A DNA stretch of 64,000 nt from CAZTDD01 sp964612675 (GCA_964612675.1 CAZTDD010000001.1:1-64000); one strand, 5' to 3'; counted from the stretch's first letter, positions 25,372-34,696 are shown. Notes: a model not told the origin generated them from the sequence alone. A program made the numbers and translations.

Positions 25372-26415
25372 ATGAGAGCCGCAGTCCTTACACACAACGG
25401 CTGTATAGAAATCCAGGAGAGAAAAGATCCCACAATTTGTGGCGATGAATATCTCGTCCGGATCGATTCTGTCGGTATATGCAACTCGGATATTTTCCGT
25501 GCGTTTGCCGGTGGGGCCTACCAGTATCCGCTTGTGATGGGTCACGAGATTTCGGGGGAAATTATTCAGGCGGGTCAGGATGCGAGGCGATATTCTCCCG
25601 GGACAAAGGTTGTTGTGTTTCCTCTTCTCCCGTGCGGAAAATGTCCCGGTTGTAGGGAGAAACGATGGGCGCTTTGTCAGGATTACGATTTTTTTGGGTC
25701 CAGACGGGACGGAGGGTTCCAGGAATACCTCGCCGTCCCGGAGTGGAATCTGATCCCCGTACCGGACAGAACAGATCCCTCTCTCGCCTGTTTATGCGAA
25801 CCGATCGCTGTTTCTATTCACGCAGTCAAGAAGGTCGCAATTTCTGGAGCCAAAAGAACGGTCGCCGTAATCGGGGCGGGCATCATCGGCATCTGTGCAG
25901 CAAAAATGATTCGGGACAAAGGGCATCATGTCACAATGATCGACCGGAATGAATTTAAGCGCAGTTTGTGCGAAGAGATCGATGTATCGACGATGCCGAT
26001 TACTGACGCCAATCGTTTGGAATCAGAATTTGACTGCGTGATCGAGGCTACCGGTGCGGTTGCGATGTTTCATCTCTCCGTTCAATTAGCAAAACAGGCC
26101 GGGAATGTGACGTGGCTGGGGAATATCCAGAATGATATTACTTTCGAGAAAAAAGAGATTTCGTCCATACTTCGCAAAGAACTTCACATCCATGGAGTAT
26201 GGAATTCGGATTATCAGGAAGGACTGAGTGACGATTGGGGAGACGCGCTCGAATTTATCGGTTCGAGTGATTGGCTCCATCGCGTAATCAGCGATCGAAT
26301 TTCATTGAATGAGTTGCCCGCAATGTTGGAGAAAATGTATCGACTGAAGTCAAGCCACGAAAAACATGCTGTTCATAAGGTAATTGTCGATATCTCATCC
26401 GAAGATCGCGGGTAG
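25372..26415 (+). CDS. Zinc-dependent dehydrogenase, galactitol-1-phosphate 5-dehydrogenase-like
   Basis: 347 residues from the ATG at 25372 (or ATG 25363, which adds MLN); the frame further upstream overlaps the end of the previous gene. Zinc ligands: VGICNSDIF Cys, LVMGHEISGE His/Glu. The structural zinc loop is intact here (LLPCGKCPGCREKRWALC). The stretch FFGSRRDGGFQEYLAV is very close to the signature of GatD-like enzymes. The NAD fold shows VAVIGAGIIGICAAK. Likely oxidises a polyol phosphate or similar. It follows the previous dehydrogenase with a 28-base gap and probably shares its transcript. The two differ too much to be recent duplicates, as the structural zinc site shows. Confidence 0.85.
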   Translation: MRAAVLTHNGCIEIQERKDPTICGDEYLVRIDSVGICNSDIFRAFAGGAYQYPLVMGHEISGEIIQAGQDARRYSPGTKVVVFPLLPCGKCPGCREKRWALCQDYDFFGSRRDGGFQEYLAVPEWNLIPVPDRTDPSLACLCEPIAVSIHAVKKVAISGAKRTVAVIGAGIIGICAAKMIRDKGHHVTMIDRNEFKRSLCEEIDVSTMPITDANRLESEFDCVIEATGAVAMFHLSVQLAKQAGNVTWLGNIQNDITFEKKEISSILRKELHIHGVWNSDYQEGLSDDWGDALEFIGSSDWLHRVISDRISLNELPAMLEKMYRLKSSHEKHAVHKVIVDISSEDRG

Positions 26416-26421
26416 AGAGCC

Positions 26422-27837
26422 TTATGGCACTGTTTCTTGTTCTTCATATTCCGGGCGCGATTGCCGGAGAAGACGGGCGATCAGGAAAGCCATTTCGAGG
26501 GCTTGAGCCCCGTTAAGCCTCGGGTCGCAAGCAGTCGCATATCGCTGATCGAGATCCGATTCGGTTACACCTCCCGATCCACCGATACATTCCGTTACCG
26601 CCTCTCCGGTCAGTTCAAAATGGACACCGCCGAGGAAAGTCCCGAGTCTGGAATGGAGGTCAAACGTTTGCTCGAGCTCGGAAAAGACCGCATCGATCCG
26701 CCGGGTCTTTCGTCCTTCCGCAGTCGTCTCGGTGTTTCCGTGCATGGGGTCGCAGCTCCACAAGACAGGATGCCTGCTTCTGGTGACCCCGCGGACCACC
26801 TCGGGAAGCACGGCGGCGACTTTCTTTTCGCCGAATCGGGTGATGAGTGTGATTCGTCCGGGGTCGCGGTTCGGATCCAGCACTCGGACCGCTTCGAGGA
26901 GCTCATTCAGGTCGGTGCTTGGTCCGACTTTGATTGCCAACGGATTTCGGACCCCTCTGAGATACTCGACATGAGCGCCATCCGGGGCTGATGTCCGGTA
27001 TCCGAGCCAGAGAAGATGAGCGCCGAGGTTGTACATTCCGCTTTCTTGTGATCGTGTGAGCGCCTCCTCGTAGGGGAGAAGCAGCGCCTCGTGAGACGTG
27101 TAGAACTCAATGCGGCGCAGATAATCGGCGCTTCGCGAGGCTCCAACGGTCTCCATGAAGGCAATCGCGTCGGTGATCGCATCCATGGCCTGGCGGTAGG
27201 CGTCACGGTAGGGGCTGGTTTCGATGAACCCCAGGTCCCAGCGTTCGGGGTGATGCAGGTCCGCGAAACCGCCCTCGATAAGGGCGCGGATGAAATTCAA
27301 CGTGGCGGCGGCGTGATGATAACCGTCGATCATGCGCCGGGGATCCGGCTCTCGTCCCGCCGCCTCGAAGCCGCTTGCGTTCACCAGACTGCCTCGATAG
27401 ACCGGCAGCCGGACTGATCCCACTTCTTCATAATCGGCGCTCCGGGGTTTGGCATACTGTCCTGCAAGCCGGCCGATACGGATTACCGGCTTCCGAGTGC
27501 CGAATGTCAGTACGAGACTCATCTGGAGCAGAACCTGGAGCTTGGCTTTCAATGACGGGCCGGTACAGTCTGCAAATCTTTCCGCACAATCGCCGCCTTG
27601 GAGCACAAACCGCTTTCCGTCGACTGCCTCGGCAAGCGCTGTACGAAGCCGATCGATCTCCCCCTGTACCACAAGGGGAGGTTTCTGTTGGAGAGACCGG
27701 ATGCAATTCTCCACCTGCTTCTGGTCGGCGTAGACAGGCTGCTGGAGCGCCGTTCTGGTTCGCCAGCTCTGCGGAGTCCATTCGCGGCCGAGGCCGATAG
27801 GAGGCATTTCGTGTTTGTTCGGATCTTCGTTTGTCAT
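26422..27837 (-). CDS. Class II 3-deoxy-7-phosphoheptulonate (DAHP) synthase
   Basis: 471 residues, the size of class II (plant/actinobacterial type) enzymes. It joins phosphoenolpyruvate and erythrose 4-phosphate to DAHP, the first step of the shikimate pathway, in the cytoplasm. Diagnostic segments: LQGGDCAERFADC with the metal Cys, RIGRLAGQYAKPRS, WSCDPMHGNTETT, and GGVHFELTGEAVTEC. Convergent with the dehydrogenase pair (only 6 bases between stops). No other aromatic amino acid gene is close. Confidence 0.95.
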   Translation of the reverse strand: MTNEDPNKHEMPPIGLGREWTPQSWRTRTALQQPVYADQKQVENCIRSLQQKPPLVVQGEIDRLRTALAEAVDGKRFVLQGGDCAERFADCTGPSLKAKLQVLLQMSLVLTFGTRKPVIRIGRLAGQYAKPRSADYEEVGSVRLPVYRGSLVNASGFEAAGREPDPRRMIDGYHHAAATLNFIRALIEGGFADLHHPERWDLGFIETSPYRDAYRQAMDAITDAIAFMETVGASRSADYLRRIEFYTSHEALLLPYEEALTRSQESGMYNLGAHLLWLGYRTSAPDGAHVEYLRGVRNPLAIKVGPSTDLNELLEAVRVLDPNRDPGRITLITRFGEKKVAAVLPEVVRGVTRSRHPVLWSCDPMHGNTETTAEGRKTRRIDAVFSELEQTFDLHSRLGTFLGGVHFELTGEAVTECIGGSGGVTESDLDQRYATACDPRLNGAQALEMAFLIARLLRQSRPEYEEQETVP

Positions 27838-28070
27838 TAGTGGTCGCCAGTTTATTCGATTTGCAGAATAGTACCGGAGATACGGATGTCATGGAACTGG
27901 ATCAGCGATTGGGCAGCGATTCCCCCCTCTTCACTCCCGGCGAATTGTGTGGGTCTGTTCATATCGACTTCGTGGGCGTGCTGTTGTACACTGAGCAATC
28001 AGCCGTCCTTGAGAGGACGATTTCAACGACCGAATACGGCCGAATACCGCAACAAACGAGAGGATTCATC

Positions 28071-28949
28071 ATGACACAACCGAGCCTCAATCGACGCCAA
28101 TTCCTAGCCTCGACGCTTTCTACCGCAGTACTTGCCGGAGGATGCAAATCAATGCCGTTAATCGGCGGCCGGCCCGGGAAGGATATGCGATTCGGACTGG
28201 TAACGTATCTGTGGGGCAAAGACTGGGATCTGCCGACGTTGATCAGCAATTGCGAGAAGAGCCAGGTTTTAGGCGTAGAACTGCGTACAACCCACGCGCA
28301 TGGCGTCGAACGAGACCTGACTGCTTCCGAGCGACGTGACGTCAAGAAGCGTTTCGATGATAGCCCTGTTGTACTGGTCGGTATTGGCAGCAATGAGCGT
28401 TTCGACCATCCCGATCCCGCGGATCTCCAGGAAGCGATCGAAGCCACAAAAGCATTTGTGAGATTGAGTCATGACGTGGGCGGCAGCGGTGTGAAGGTAA
28501 AGCCGAACAGTTTCCATGAGGGGATTCCGCATGAAAAGACGATCCAACAGATCGGCGAGAGCCTCAATGTCGTTGGGAAGTACGGGGCGGATTACGGTCA
28601 GGAAATCCGGCTCGAAGTCCACGGGGAATGCAGCCCGTTGCCGATCATGAAATCCATCATGGAGGTTGCCGATCATCCCAATGTCGGGGTCTGCTGGAAC
28701 AGTAATGATCAGGACCTCGAAGGCCGTGGCCTCGAGTACAACTTCTCTTTGGTGGCGGACAGATTCGGTGAGACTGCACACGTCAGAGAGTTGAACATGG
28801 GCGACTACCCCTATCAAGAACTGATGAATCTGTTTAAGGAAATCGATTATGACGGATGGATTCTATTGGAAGCCCGTACCGATCCGGCACACCCCGTGCA
28901 GGCGTTGATCGAGCAGAGACAGGTTTTTGAGCGCATGGTTTCAGGCTGA
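28071..28949 (+). CDS. Sugar-phosphate isomerase/epimerase-like TIM barrel, Tat lipoprotein
   Basis: 292 residues from the ATG at 28071 (GAGAGG upstream; the frame before this, from 27831, has no ribosome site and no homology). The N-terminus has both a twin-arginine motif (NRRQFLAS) and a lipobox (VLAGGC), so it is probably a Tat-exported, lipid-anchored protein. The body is an AP-endonuclease-2/xylose-isomerase-like barrel: GVELRTTHAHGVE, EATKAFVRLSHDVGG, IRLEVHGE, VGVCWNSNDQD and WILLEARTD. Several Glu/His/Asp of the metal site are recognisable. It may isomerise or bind a sugar. The ceramidase-like gene follows after 35 bases. Confidence 0.82.
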   Translation: MTQPSLNRRQFLASTLSTAVLAGGCKSMPLIGGRPGKDMRFGLVTYLWGKDWDLPTLISNCEKSQVLGVELRTTHAHGVERDLTASERRDVKKRFDDSPVVLVGIGSNERFDHPDPADLQEAIEATKAFVRLSHDVGGSGVKVKPNSFHEGIPHEKTIQQIGESLNVVGKYGADYGQEIRLEVHGECSPLPIMKSIMEVADHPNVGVCWNSNDQDLEGRGLEYNFSLVADRFGETAHVRELNMGDYPYQELMNLFKEIDYDGWILLEARTDPAHPVQALIEQRQVFERMVSG

Positions 28950-28984
28950 TTTTCATATTTCATCAATAGTCGGGAGAATTTGAA

Positions 28985-30454
28985 ATGAGAACCGTCAAGT
29001 TTTCGGCGATCTTCTTGATTCTTGGTATTGCGCCTCATATCTTTTGTGGTTCTCCGATCTGGTGCGAAGAAGACAAGGGAGAAAAGACTTTGCTTGCCGG
29101 AGCGGCGAAAACGAATATTACGCCTCCGCTGGGGACATCGTTGGCCGGTTATATGCGGGATCGAGCGGCGACCCATGTGCATGATGATCTCTTTGCGCGG
29201 AGCCTCGTGATCGATAACGGTGAAACACGCGTTGCGTTTGTGATTTGCGATTCGCTTGCGATTTATGGAAAAGACATTGATAAAGCGAAGCAGCTGATCC
29301 GAGAACATAGTGGAATCCCGCCGGAAAACGTACTTATCGCCGCGACTCATTCGCACACCGCGCCGACGGTCGTGTCGGTTTTCCAGAGCGAACCGGATGA
29401 AGAATACGCGAGTTGGCTGGTAACTCGAATGGCGGACAGTGTGCGAATCGCTGTGAATAACCTCCGCCCCGCAAAGATCGGCTGGGGCATGGGAAGTGAA
29501 GAATCGGAGGTATTCAACCGGCGGTTTTTCATGAAGCCGGGAACGACACCGCCGAATCCGTGGGGTGAGACCGATGAAGCGGTCAAGATGAATCCGGGAC
29601 ACGAAAACCCGAATATTGTCAAGCCGGCGGGACCGATCGATCCCGATGTGGCTATTCTTGCTGTCCGGAACGAGGAGGGTGACCCGATTGCCGTGCTTGG
29701 GAACTACACGCTTCACTATGTCGGCGGAGGAAGCGGTAGCGATGTGAGTGCGGATTATTTCGGTGTTTGGGCAGAGATCATGGAGCGCGAACTAGGTGGA
29801 AATATGGCGAGTACGAAACCGCCCTTTGTGGCCATGCTGACCAACGGGTGTTCGGGCGACATCAATAATATCGATGTCCATAACCGTCTGGAGCAGCCCC
29901 ACAGATATCACCAAATGCATGCAGTGGCGCGCAAGGTCGCAGATGAAGCCGTCCGAGTAGTCGGTAGCATCGATTATCGTGACTGGGTTCCTCTTGCGGC
30001 GGAAGAACGCATTTTGGATTTCGGTGTACGAAAACCATCGCAAGAAGAAATCGATGAAGCGAAAGAGATCTGGAACAAGGCGGAGCGTCCTCTCAAGACA
30101 CTACGCGAGATCTACGCGCGTGAAACGGTTTTGCTCGCGAAGAGAGCCGATAGGGTGCAAACGCCCGTTCAAGCCATACGAATAGGAGATGTCGGTATCG
30201 CGACCTTTCCCGGGGAAGCATTCGTCGAACTGGGACTCGAAGTCAAAGAGAAAGCCCCGTTTCCGATGACATTTTGTATCGAACTTGCAAATGATTACGT
30301 AGGCTATATTCCGACTGTTGAAGCACACAGTCAGGGCAGCTATGAGACATGGCGTGCCCGTTCGAGTTTTCTGGAAAGAGGCGCCGCACCATCCATGGTT
30401 TCCACAGCGTTGAATCTGCTTCAGAACTTACGGAGTACACACTCGAAAAACTAA
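28985..30454 (+). CDS. Neutral/alkaline ceramidase-like exported protein
   Basis: 489 residues, about two thirds of a full ceramidase. Signal peptide to about residue 22. The start LLAGAAKTNITPPLGTSLAGY is the hallmark of the family, followed by LFARSLVIDNG, THSHTAPTVV (zinc-binding His) and NGCSGDINNID. The final part (FPGEAFVELGLEVKEK, ANDYVGYIP, YETWRARSSFLERG) also fits the ceramidase_alk N-terminal domain. Many homologues without the C-terminal beta domain occur in Planctomycetes-like genomes, and their substrate (sphingolipid or other amide) is unknown. GGGAGAA precedes the ATG. Confidence 0.85.
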   Translation: MRTVKFSAIFLILGIAPHIFCGSPIWCEEDKGEKTLLAGAAKTNITPPLGTSLAGYMRDRAATHVHDDLFARSLVIDNGETRVAFVICDSLAIYGKDIDKAKQLIREHSGIPPENVLIAATHSHTAPTVVSVFQSEPDEEYASWLVTRMADSVRIAVNNLRPAKIGWGMGSEESEVFNRRFFMKPGTTPPNPWGETDEAVKMNPGHENPNIVKPAGPIDPDVAILAVRNEEGDPIAVLGNYTLHYVGGGSGSDVSADYFGVWAEIMERELGGNMASTKPPFVAMLTNGCSGDINNIDVHNRLEQPHRYHQMHAVARKVADEAVRVVGSIDYRDWVPLAAEERILDFGVRKPSQEEIDEAKEIWNKAERPLKTLREIYARETVLLAKRADRVQTPVQAIRIGDVGIATFPGEAFVELGLEVKEKAPFPMTFCIELANDYVGYIPTVEAHSQGSYETWRARSSFLERGAAPSMVSTALNLLQNLRSTHSKN

Positions 30455-30472
30455 TCGTACACTATCTAAAAT

Positions 30473-31279
30473 ATGCCTAAAAAAAACCGAGTATTCATTC
30501 GGACTTTTCATACGCAATTTCATCGATATTTTATCTGCTTGCTTGCGCTTGTTCTGCTCCTAACGGCGGGATGTAGCGGACTCAATCGGAGGCTGAGCTC
30601 CGGTGTCGATCGATCGCCTTTCCCCAGAACGGGCATTCGCGAAAGTCTGTCGTCCTCCGGGTCTCGTCATGTGCGATACGGAGGCCCGATTGCCCCGCCT
30701 CCATCCGTTCTGCCAAGATGGGAACCCGAGATTGCGCCACAGCCGACAGAGCCTGAGGAAGAGGAGGAGGCTAATTGGCATCGCGATATTGTCGCAACCA
30801 GTTTTGATATTCTTCGAGAGAGAAATCCGCGTACCGCGTGGAATTCAAGGAAACCTCTTCTGATTAATCCCTACCATGTTGCCCTTCCGTTCAATGATCG
30901 ATTACCCGGGCATGAGGAATACGGTCCGTGTCGCGGCCGCTGGGTAGAGATCATGAACGAGGAGATGGACCGGCGCGTTTTCGCCCAGTGGGAAGACGTG
31001 GGGCCGTGGTTTGTGAACGATGCGGACTATGTATTCGATGAATCGGGCGCAGTCCGGCCACTCGCGGAAAAACACCTGGGAAAACGATTGAATATATACG
31101 CGGAAACGAAAAGAAGACGCAGAGGACGGCGTCCGCGCACGATTCGAAACGCGGCCGGTATCGACCTCTCCCCTTGGGTGATCCGGTCGCTTGGAATCAC
31201 GGGCAAAGGAATCGTTCATTGGCGTTTTGTGAATGAAGAAGACGTTCCGGATGGACCGTGGAAGCAGAATGTCCCCTGA
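30473..31279 (+). CDS. Lipoprotein with a C-terminal RlpA-like (double-psi barrel) region
   Basis: 268 residues. Lipobox LLTAGC after a hydrophobic stretch (about 20-35). The middle is Pro/Glu-rich (APQPTEPEEEEEANWH). The C-terminal third (about 145-265) has EYGPCRGRWVEIMNEEMDR, ...VFAQWEDVGPWFVNDADYV and AGIDLSPWVIRSLGITGKG, which follow the beta-strand order of a double-psi beta-barrel as in RlpA. No catalytic Asp can be assigned with certainty. It starts 18 bases after the ceramidase-like gene and is likely co-transcribed. Confidence 0.7.
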   Translation: MPKKNRVFIRTFHTQFHRYFICLLALVLLLTAGCSGLNRRLSSGVDRSPFPRTGIRESLSSSGSRHVRYGGPIAPPPSVLPRWEPEIAPQPTEPEEEEEANWHRDIVATSFDILRERNPRTAWNSRKPLLINPYHVALPFNDRLPGHEEYGPCRGRWVEIMNEEMDRRVFAQWEDVGPWFVNDADYVFDESGAVRPLAEKHLGKRLNIYAETKRRRRGRRPRTIRNAAGIDLSPWVIRSLGITGKGIVHWRFVNEEDVPDGPWKQNVP

Positions 31280-31318
31280 GGCATCGGAGGAAACGAATAC
31301 TGTGACAGGTATGAGACT

Positions 31319-33547
31319 ATGGTGAAACGTATGAAGCATTTTCTTTGTATCGGTATAGTCTTGAGTCAATTGGCATTTTCTTCGGGTGTCCCAGACACGG
31401 CGTTCTGGCAAGAATATCACGAACCCTACCGCATTAGTGGCGGTAATGCGGTCAACGACGTTCGCACCGTTGCCGTGGATAGATCCGGAGCTGTATGGGC
31501 CGGAACAAGAGCGGGACTTTTCGTTCTTGGTAACGGTGAATGGACTCAACAGAAGGATGTGACCGACGGTCCGATATATGATTTGGATTTTGATGAGGAT
31601 GATGTGTTGTGGGTTGGGGCATGGAACGGTCTTTATCGAATTCACAACGGCGAAGCTGTAAAAATCAAAAAGATCTCAGATCCTGTGTCGGCGGTTGCAG
31701 CAGCACCCGGCGGTCCAGTCGCCATGGGACCGGACGGCGGGTGGCGCTCCACAAAGGGCGAATGGAGTCGGATGGAACAGAGTTGTTCGCGGAATGTGCG
31801 CGACATTCTCGCTGTTACGTCTGATGATTTATGGGTTGCAACGGGAATGGGGCTTTACAGGCTGAGAGCATGGGGGACTCGCCATTATCATCATGGAAAT
31901 GAATTGGTTTCCGGTGAATTGACTTCGCTTGCAAAAGCGCCGGATGGTCGAATATGGATTGGTAGTCTGGGAGGAATCGATGTTTACGAGAACGGGACAC
32001 GCGTGGCGCATTATACATGGGAGAAGGGTTTACCTCATTATGATATTCGTTCGTTGACGTTTGATTCGCAGGGCAGGCTTTGGGCCGGCACGGCGCTTGG
32101 CGTGGCGCGATTTGACGGAGAGACATGGTCTCTTCGACACAGCCGCAGCTGGCTTCTCAGCGACGATGTACGGGATGTGGCTATCGATCAAGATGGGACA
32201 GCGTGGGTGGCGACCGCCGGCGGTGTCAGCGCTATCAGGCGCAAAAAGACGACTTTGGCGGAAAAGGCCGACCATTATCTCGATATTTGCCTGAAACGTC
32301 ATATTCGACCGCCCGGTCTTGTTGAAAAGTGTATTTTCCCAGATCCAGCGGACCACGAGACCTTCCGCCCCCGCGATGATGACAACGACGGCCAATACAC
32401 GAGCATGTATCTTGTGTCGGAGTCTTTTCGATACGCAGTGACAAAGGATCCGGCCGCGAAGACCAATGCCGACCATGCGTATGACGCGCTCGAGTTTCTT
32501 CAAACCGTTACGGACACCGATGGATTTGTCGCACGGACGGTGATCCCAAGTACGTGGACGGAGATGGCGGATCCGAATGAGGACGTTTCTCCGGAGGAGG
32601 CTGTCGAGCGGCGAGTGGACGATCCTCGCTACAAAATCGTTCGAAAGCGATGGCGTCCGTCGGCGGACGGAAAGTGGCTATGGAAAGGCGATACCAGTTC
32701 CGATGAAATAACCGGCCATTTTTTCGGGTATTATTTCTATTACGAACTTGCAGCAGATGAAGAGCGAAAAGAGCGCATCCGCAGGCATGTCCAAAGAATT
32801 ATGGACTATATTATCGATGGTGGATATGTATTGCGGGATCCAATCGACGGAAAAGCAACACGATGGGGCGTATGGGCTCCGGAAAGACTAAATGGCGATC
32901 CCGAGTGGCGTGTCGAGAGCCCTATCAATTCCTTCGAAATTCTTTCCTTTCTAAAGACCACATACCACATCACAGGCGATGAAAAATATCAACGCGAATA
33001 TGAGAAACTGATCGGCGAACATCATTACGCTGAAAATGTCCGCCGTCCGAAGGCCTATGCTTTATCGGAACGAACGCATATCGACGACGAGCTTCTCATG
33101 TTGTCGGCGCCGGGACTGATTCTGAACGAAGAGAATCCTGTATTACGATCGATCTATATGGAAGGATTAACCTGGGCGTATAGAACGGTGGACGACGAAC
33201 AGAATCCGTACTTTAATTTCACATTTGGTCTCATAGGTGGGGAGAATTTCCGTTTGAAGGAGAGCGTGGAGTTTTTGAGAGACGCACCGCTCGACCTTGT
33301 CCAATGGCGGATAGATAACTCGAAACGTGAAGATGTTGCTCTTGTAAGGCGACCGATGCTTGAACCGTTACAACTGGATCGGATGCTGCCGCCGAGTGAG
33401 CGCGGTGTGATGCGATGGGACAAAAACCCGTGGGAGGTAATCTCCGGCGACTTCAGCGATCCGGAAGGGCGGCTGGAGAGTAGCGGCGTGTTCTGGCTGC
33501 TGCCTTATTGGATGGGACGCCACGCCGGATTTATCGACGAACGATAA
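31319..33547 (+). CDS. Secreted protein: beta-propeller repeats plus a large C-terminal domain
   Basis: 742 residues. Signal peptide-like N-terminus (ATG 31319, or 31331). Residues about 40-300 have six propeller blades of the 'two-component regulator propeller' type (VWAGTRAGLFVLGNGEW, LWVGAWNGLYRI, LWVATGMGLYRL, IWIGSLGGIDVYENG, LWAGTALGVARFDG, AWVATAGGVSAI). Residues about 310-740 are a Trp/Tyr-rich helical region (TSMYLVSESFRYAV, HFFGYYFYYELA, WAPERLNGDPEWRVE, SINSFEILSFLKTTYHITGD-like) suggestive of an alpha/alpha barrel as in polysaccharide lyases or glycoside hydrolases. No family is named with confidence. The next gene starts one base after the stop (translational coupling). Confidence 0.72.
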   Translation: MVKRMKHFLCIGIVLSQLAFSSGVPDTAFWQEYHEPYRISGGNAVNDVRTVAVDRSGAVWAGTRAGLFVLGNGEWTQQKDVTDGPIYDLDFDEDDVLWVGAWNGLYRIHNGEAVKIKKISDPVSAVAAAPGGPVAMGPDGGWRSTKGEWSRMEQSCSRNVRDILAVTSDDLWVATGMGLYRLRAWGTRHYHHGNELVSGELTSLAKAPDGRIWIGSLGGIDVYENGTRVAHYTWEKGLPHYDIRSLTFDSQGRLWAGTALGVARFDGETWSLRHSRSWLLSDDVRDVAIDQDGTAWVATAGGVSAIRRKKTTLAEKADHYLDICLKRHIRPPGLVEKCIFPDPADHETFRPRDDDNDGQYTSMYLVSESFRYAVTKDPAAKTNADHAYDALEFLQTVTDTDGFVARTVIPSTWTEMADPNEDVSPEEAVERRVDDPRYKIVRKRWRPSADGKWLWKGDTSSDEITGHFFGYYFYYELAADEERKERIRRHVQRIMDYIIDGGYVLRDPIDGKATRWGVWAPERLNGDPEWRVESPINSFEILSFLKTTYHITGDEKYQREYEKLIGEHHYAENVRRPKAYALSERTHIDDELLMLSAPGLILNEENPVLRSIYMEGLTWAYRTVDDEQNPYFNFTFGLIGGENFRLKESVEFLRDAPLDLVQWRIDNSKREDVALVRRPMLEPLQLDRMLPPSERGVMRWDKNPWEVISGDFSDPEGRLESSGVFWLLPYWMGRHAGFIDER

Positions 33548-33548
33548 A

Positions 33549-34058
33549 ATGGAAGAAGAGCGAGACATTGAAATTCGATTTGTCGGTCCGAGAGACGTTC
33601 CGACCGTGTATAAGTTCATCTGCGAGTTGGCCGAGTACGAGCGACTCCGGCACGAAGTTATCGCCACGGAGGCGGATATTTATGCTTCGCTGTTTGGCGA
33701 GCGCCCCGTGGCGGAGGCGCTTCTGGCGTTTCTGGAGGACAAACCGGTAGGATTTGCCCTGTTTTTTCATTCGTTTTCGACCTTTGTAGGAAAACCTGGG
33801 ATTTACTTGGAAGATCTTTATGTGAAGCCGGAGATGCGTCGGAAAGGTGTCGGACTCGCGTTGCTGCGACACGTGGCACAGATTGCCGTGGAGCGAAGTT
33901 GCGGTCGTTTGGAGTGGGCGGTATTGAATTGGAATGAGCCCTCCATTCAGTTTTATGAATCCCTCGGCGCTCGTGCGCTCGATGAATGGACGACATATCG
34001 TCTCACCGGAAAAGAGTTAGATTCTCTTGCTTCGAGAGTCCGGCGACATCAAACATAA
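33549..34058 (+). CDS. GNAT acetyltransferase, diamine N-acetyltransferase-like
   Basis: 169 residues. GNAT fold. The acetyl-CoA binding loop is VKPEMRRKGVGLALLRHV (Q/RxxGxG/A), then AVLNWNEPSIQFYESLGA with the conserved Asn and Tyr. The opening IRFVGPRDVPTVYKFICELAEYERL is close to the SSAT/SAT1 family of polyamine acetyltransferases. It is cytoplasmic and transfers acetyl to an amine; substrate by analogy only. It follows the previous stop with a single base between. Confidence 0.85.
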   Translation: MEEERDIEIRFVGPRDVPTVYKFICELAEYERLRHEVIATEADIYASLFGERPVAEALLAFLEDKPVGFALFFHSFSTFVGKPGIYLEDLYVKPEMRRKGVGLALLRHVAQIAVERSCGRLEWAVLNWNEPSIQFYESLGARALDEWTTYRLTGKELDSLASRVRRHQT

Positions 34059-34101
34059 TCACTGGATAGAGCCCATGGCAATCCAACGGATCAAAATCAA
34101 C

Positions 34102-34309
34102 CCTAACGTTGCAAAACAGACTCCTTCTGCTGGCATTTCGAAATCTCTCCCCCCGTTCACTGGGGGAGTTGGAGAGGGACACTAGATCGCACTGCCGGTG
34201 CTTTTTTCCTCAGGTCCTCCAATTATCCATAAACATCGCTTTTGGCCTTTATCCACGAGGCTTTCCGGCGGCGCTTCCGGCCGGCCTCTTCTCATTTTTG
34301 CAACCATAG
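34102..34309. repeat. Family B repeat, copy 1 (~208 bp)
   Basis: Near identical to 57429-57635 over nearly the whole length (e.g. cttctgctggcatttcgaaa, ggtcctccaattatccataa, tcgcttttggcctttatcca). Ends are imperfect inverted repeats (cctaacGTTGCAAAA against ctatgGTTGCAAAAA). An internal short hairpin (ccccccgttcactggggg) resembles that of family A. No coding capacity. Two copies 23 kb apart suggest a small mobile element or a dispersed structural repeat. Confidence 0.8.
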
Positions 34310-34376
34310 AGTAGATGTAATGGACAAGAACGCTGCGGGATTCGTTTTTTCATACTCTCGAACAAATTCCTCTATG

Positions 34377-34568
34377 ATCCTAAATTCGGCAGTTGAAGGT
34401 GTGGTTGCGAAGGTAAACCGCTGATTTTTTGATAGTAGCGTTCATTCTCCGCTTTCACCCAAATGGTGATCGATTCTTTATCTTGTCGAAAGGCCGATCA
34501 CCAACGCTGGCGCGGCCCTTCGACGGGCTCAGGAACCGCGTTTCCCATTCAACTGCCGAATTTAGGAT
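34377..34568. repeat. 192-bp element with perfect 21-bp inverted ends
   Basis: Left end 34377-34397 starts atcctaaattcggcag, and right end 34548-34568 is its exact reverse complement. The inner 150 bases are non-coding (with cccttcgacgggctcaggaa, a motif reported as a common genomic repeat). No transposase. No clear target duplication flanks it. Confidence 0.75.
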
Positions 34569-34696
34569 GATGGAGACATCCAGCTGGTCTCCGAAATACA
34601 TGAAACGTTAATGTATTCTCCGAATCCTGCGTCGAGCACGCGAATATCTGGATGAGCAAGAAAAGCATGCCGACAAAGAATTGGTGTTTCATGATT

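Larger units (their letters stand above)
34059..34696. other. Non-coding stretch with two MITE-like elements
   Basis: 638 bases without a gene. It holds family B copy 1 (34102-34309) and a separate 192-bp element with perfect 21-bp inverted ends (34377-34568). Confidence 0.65.
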
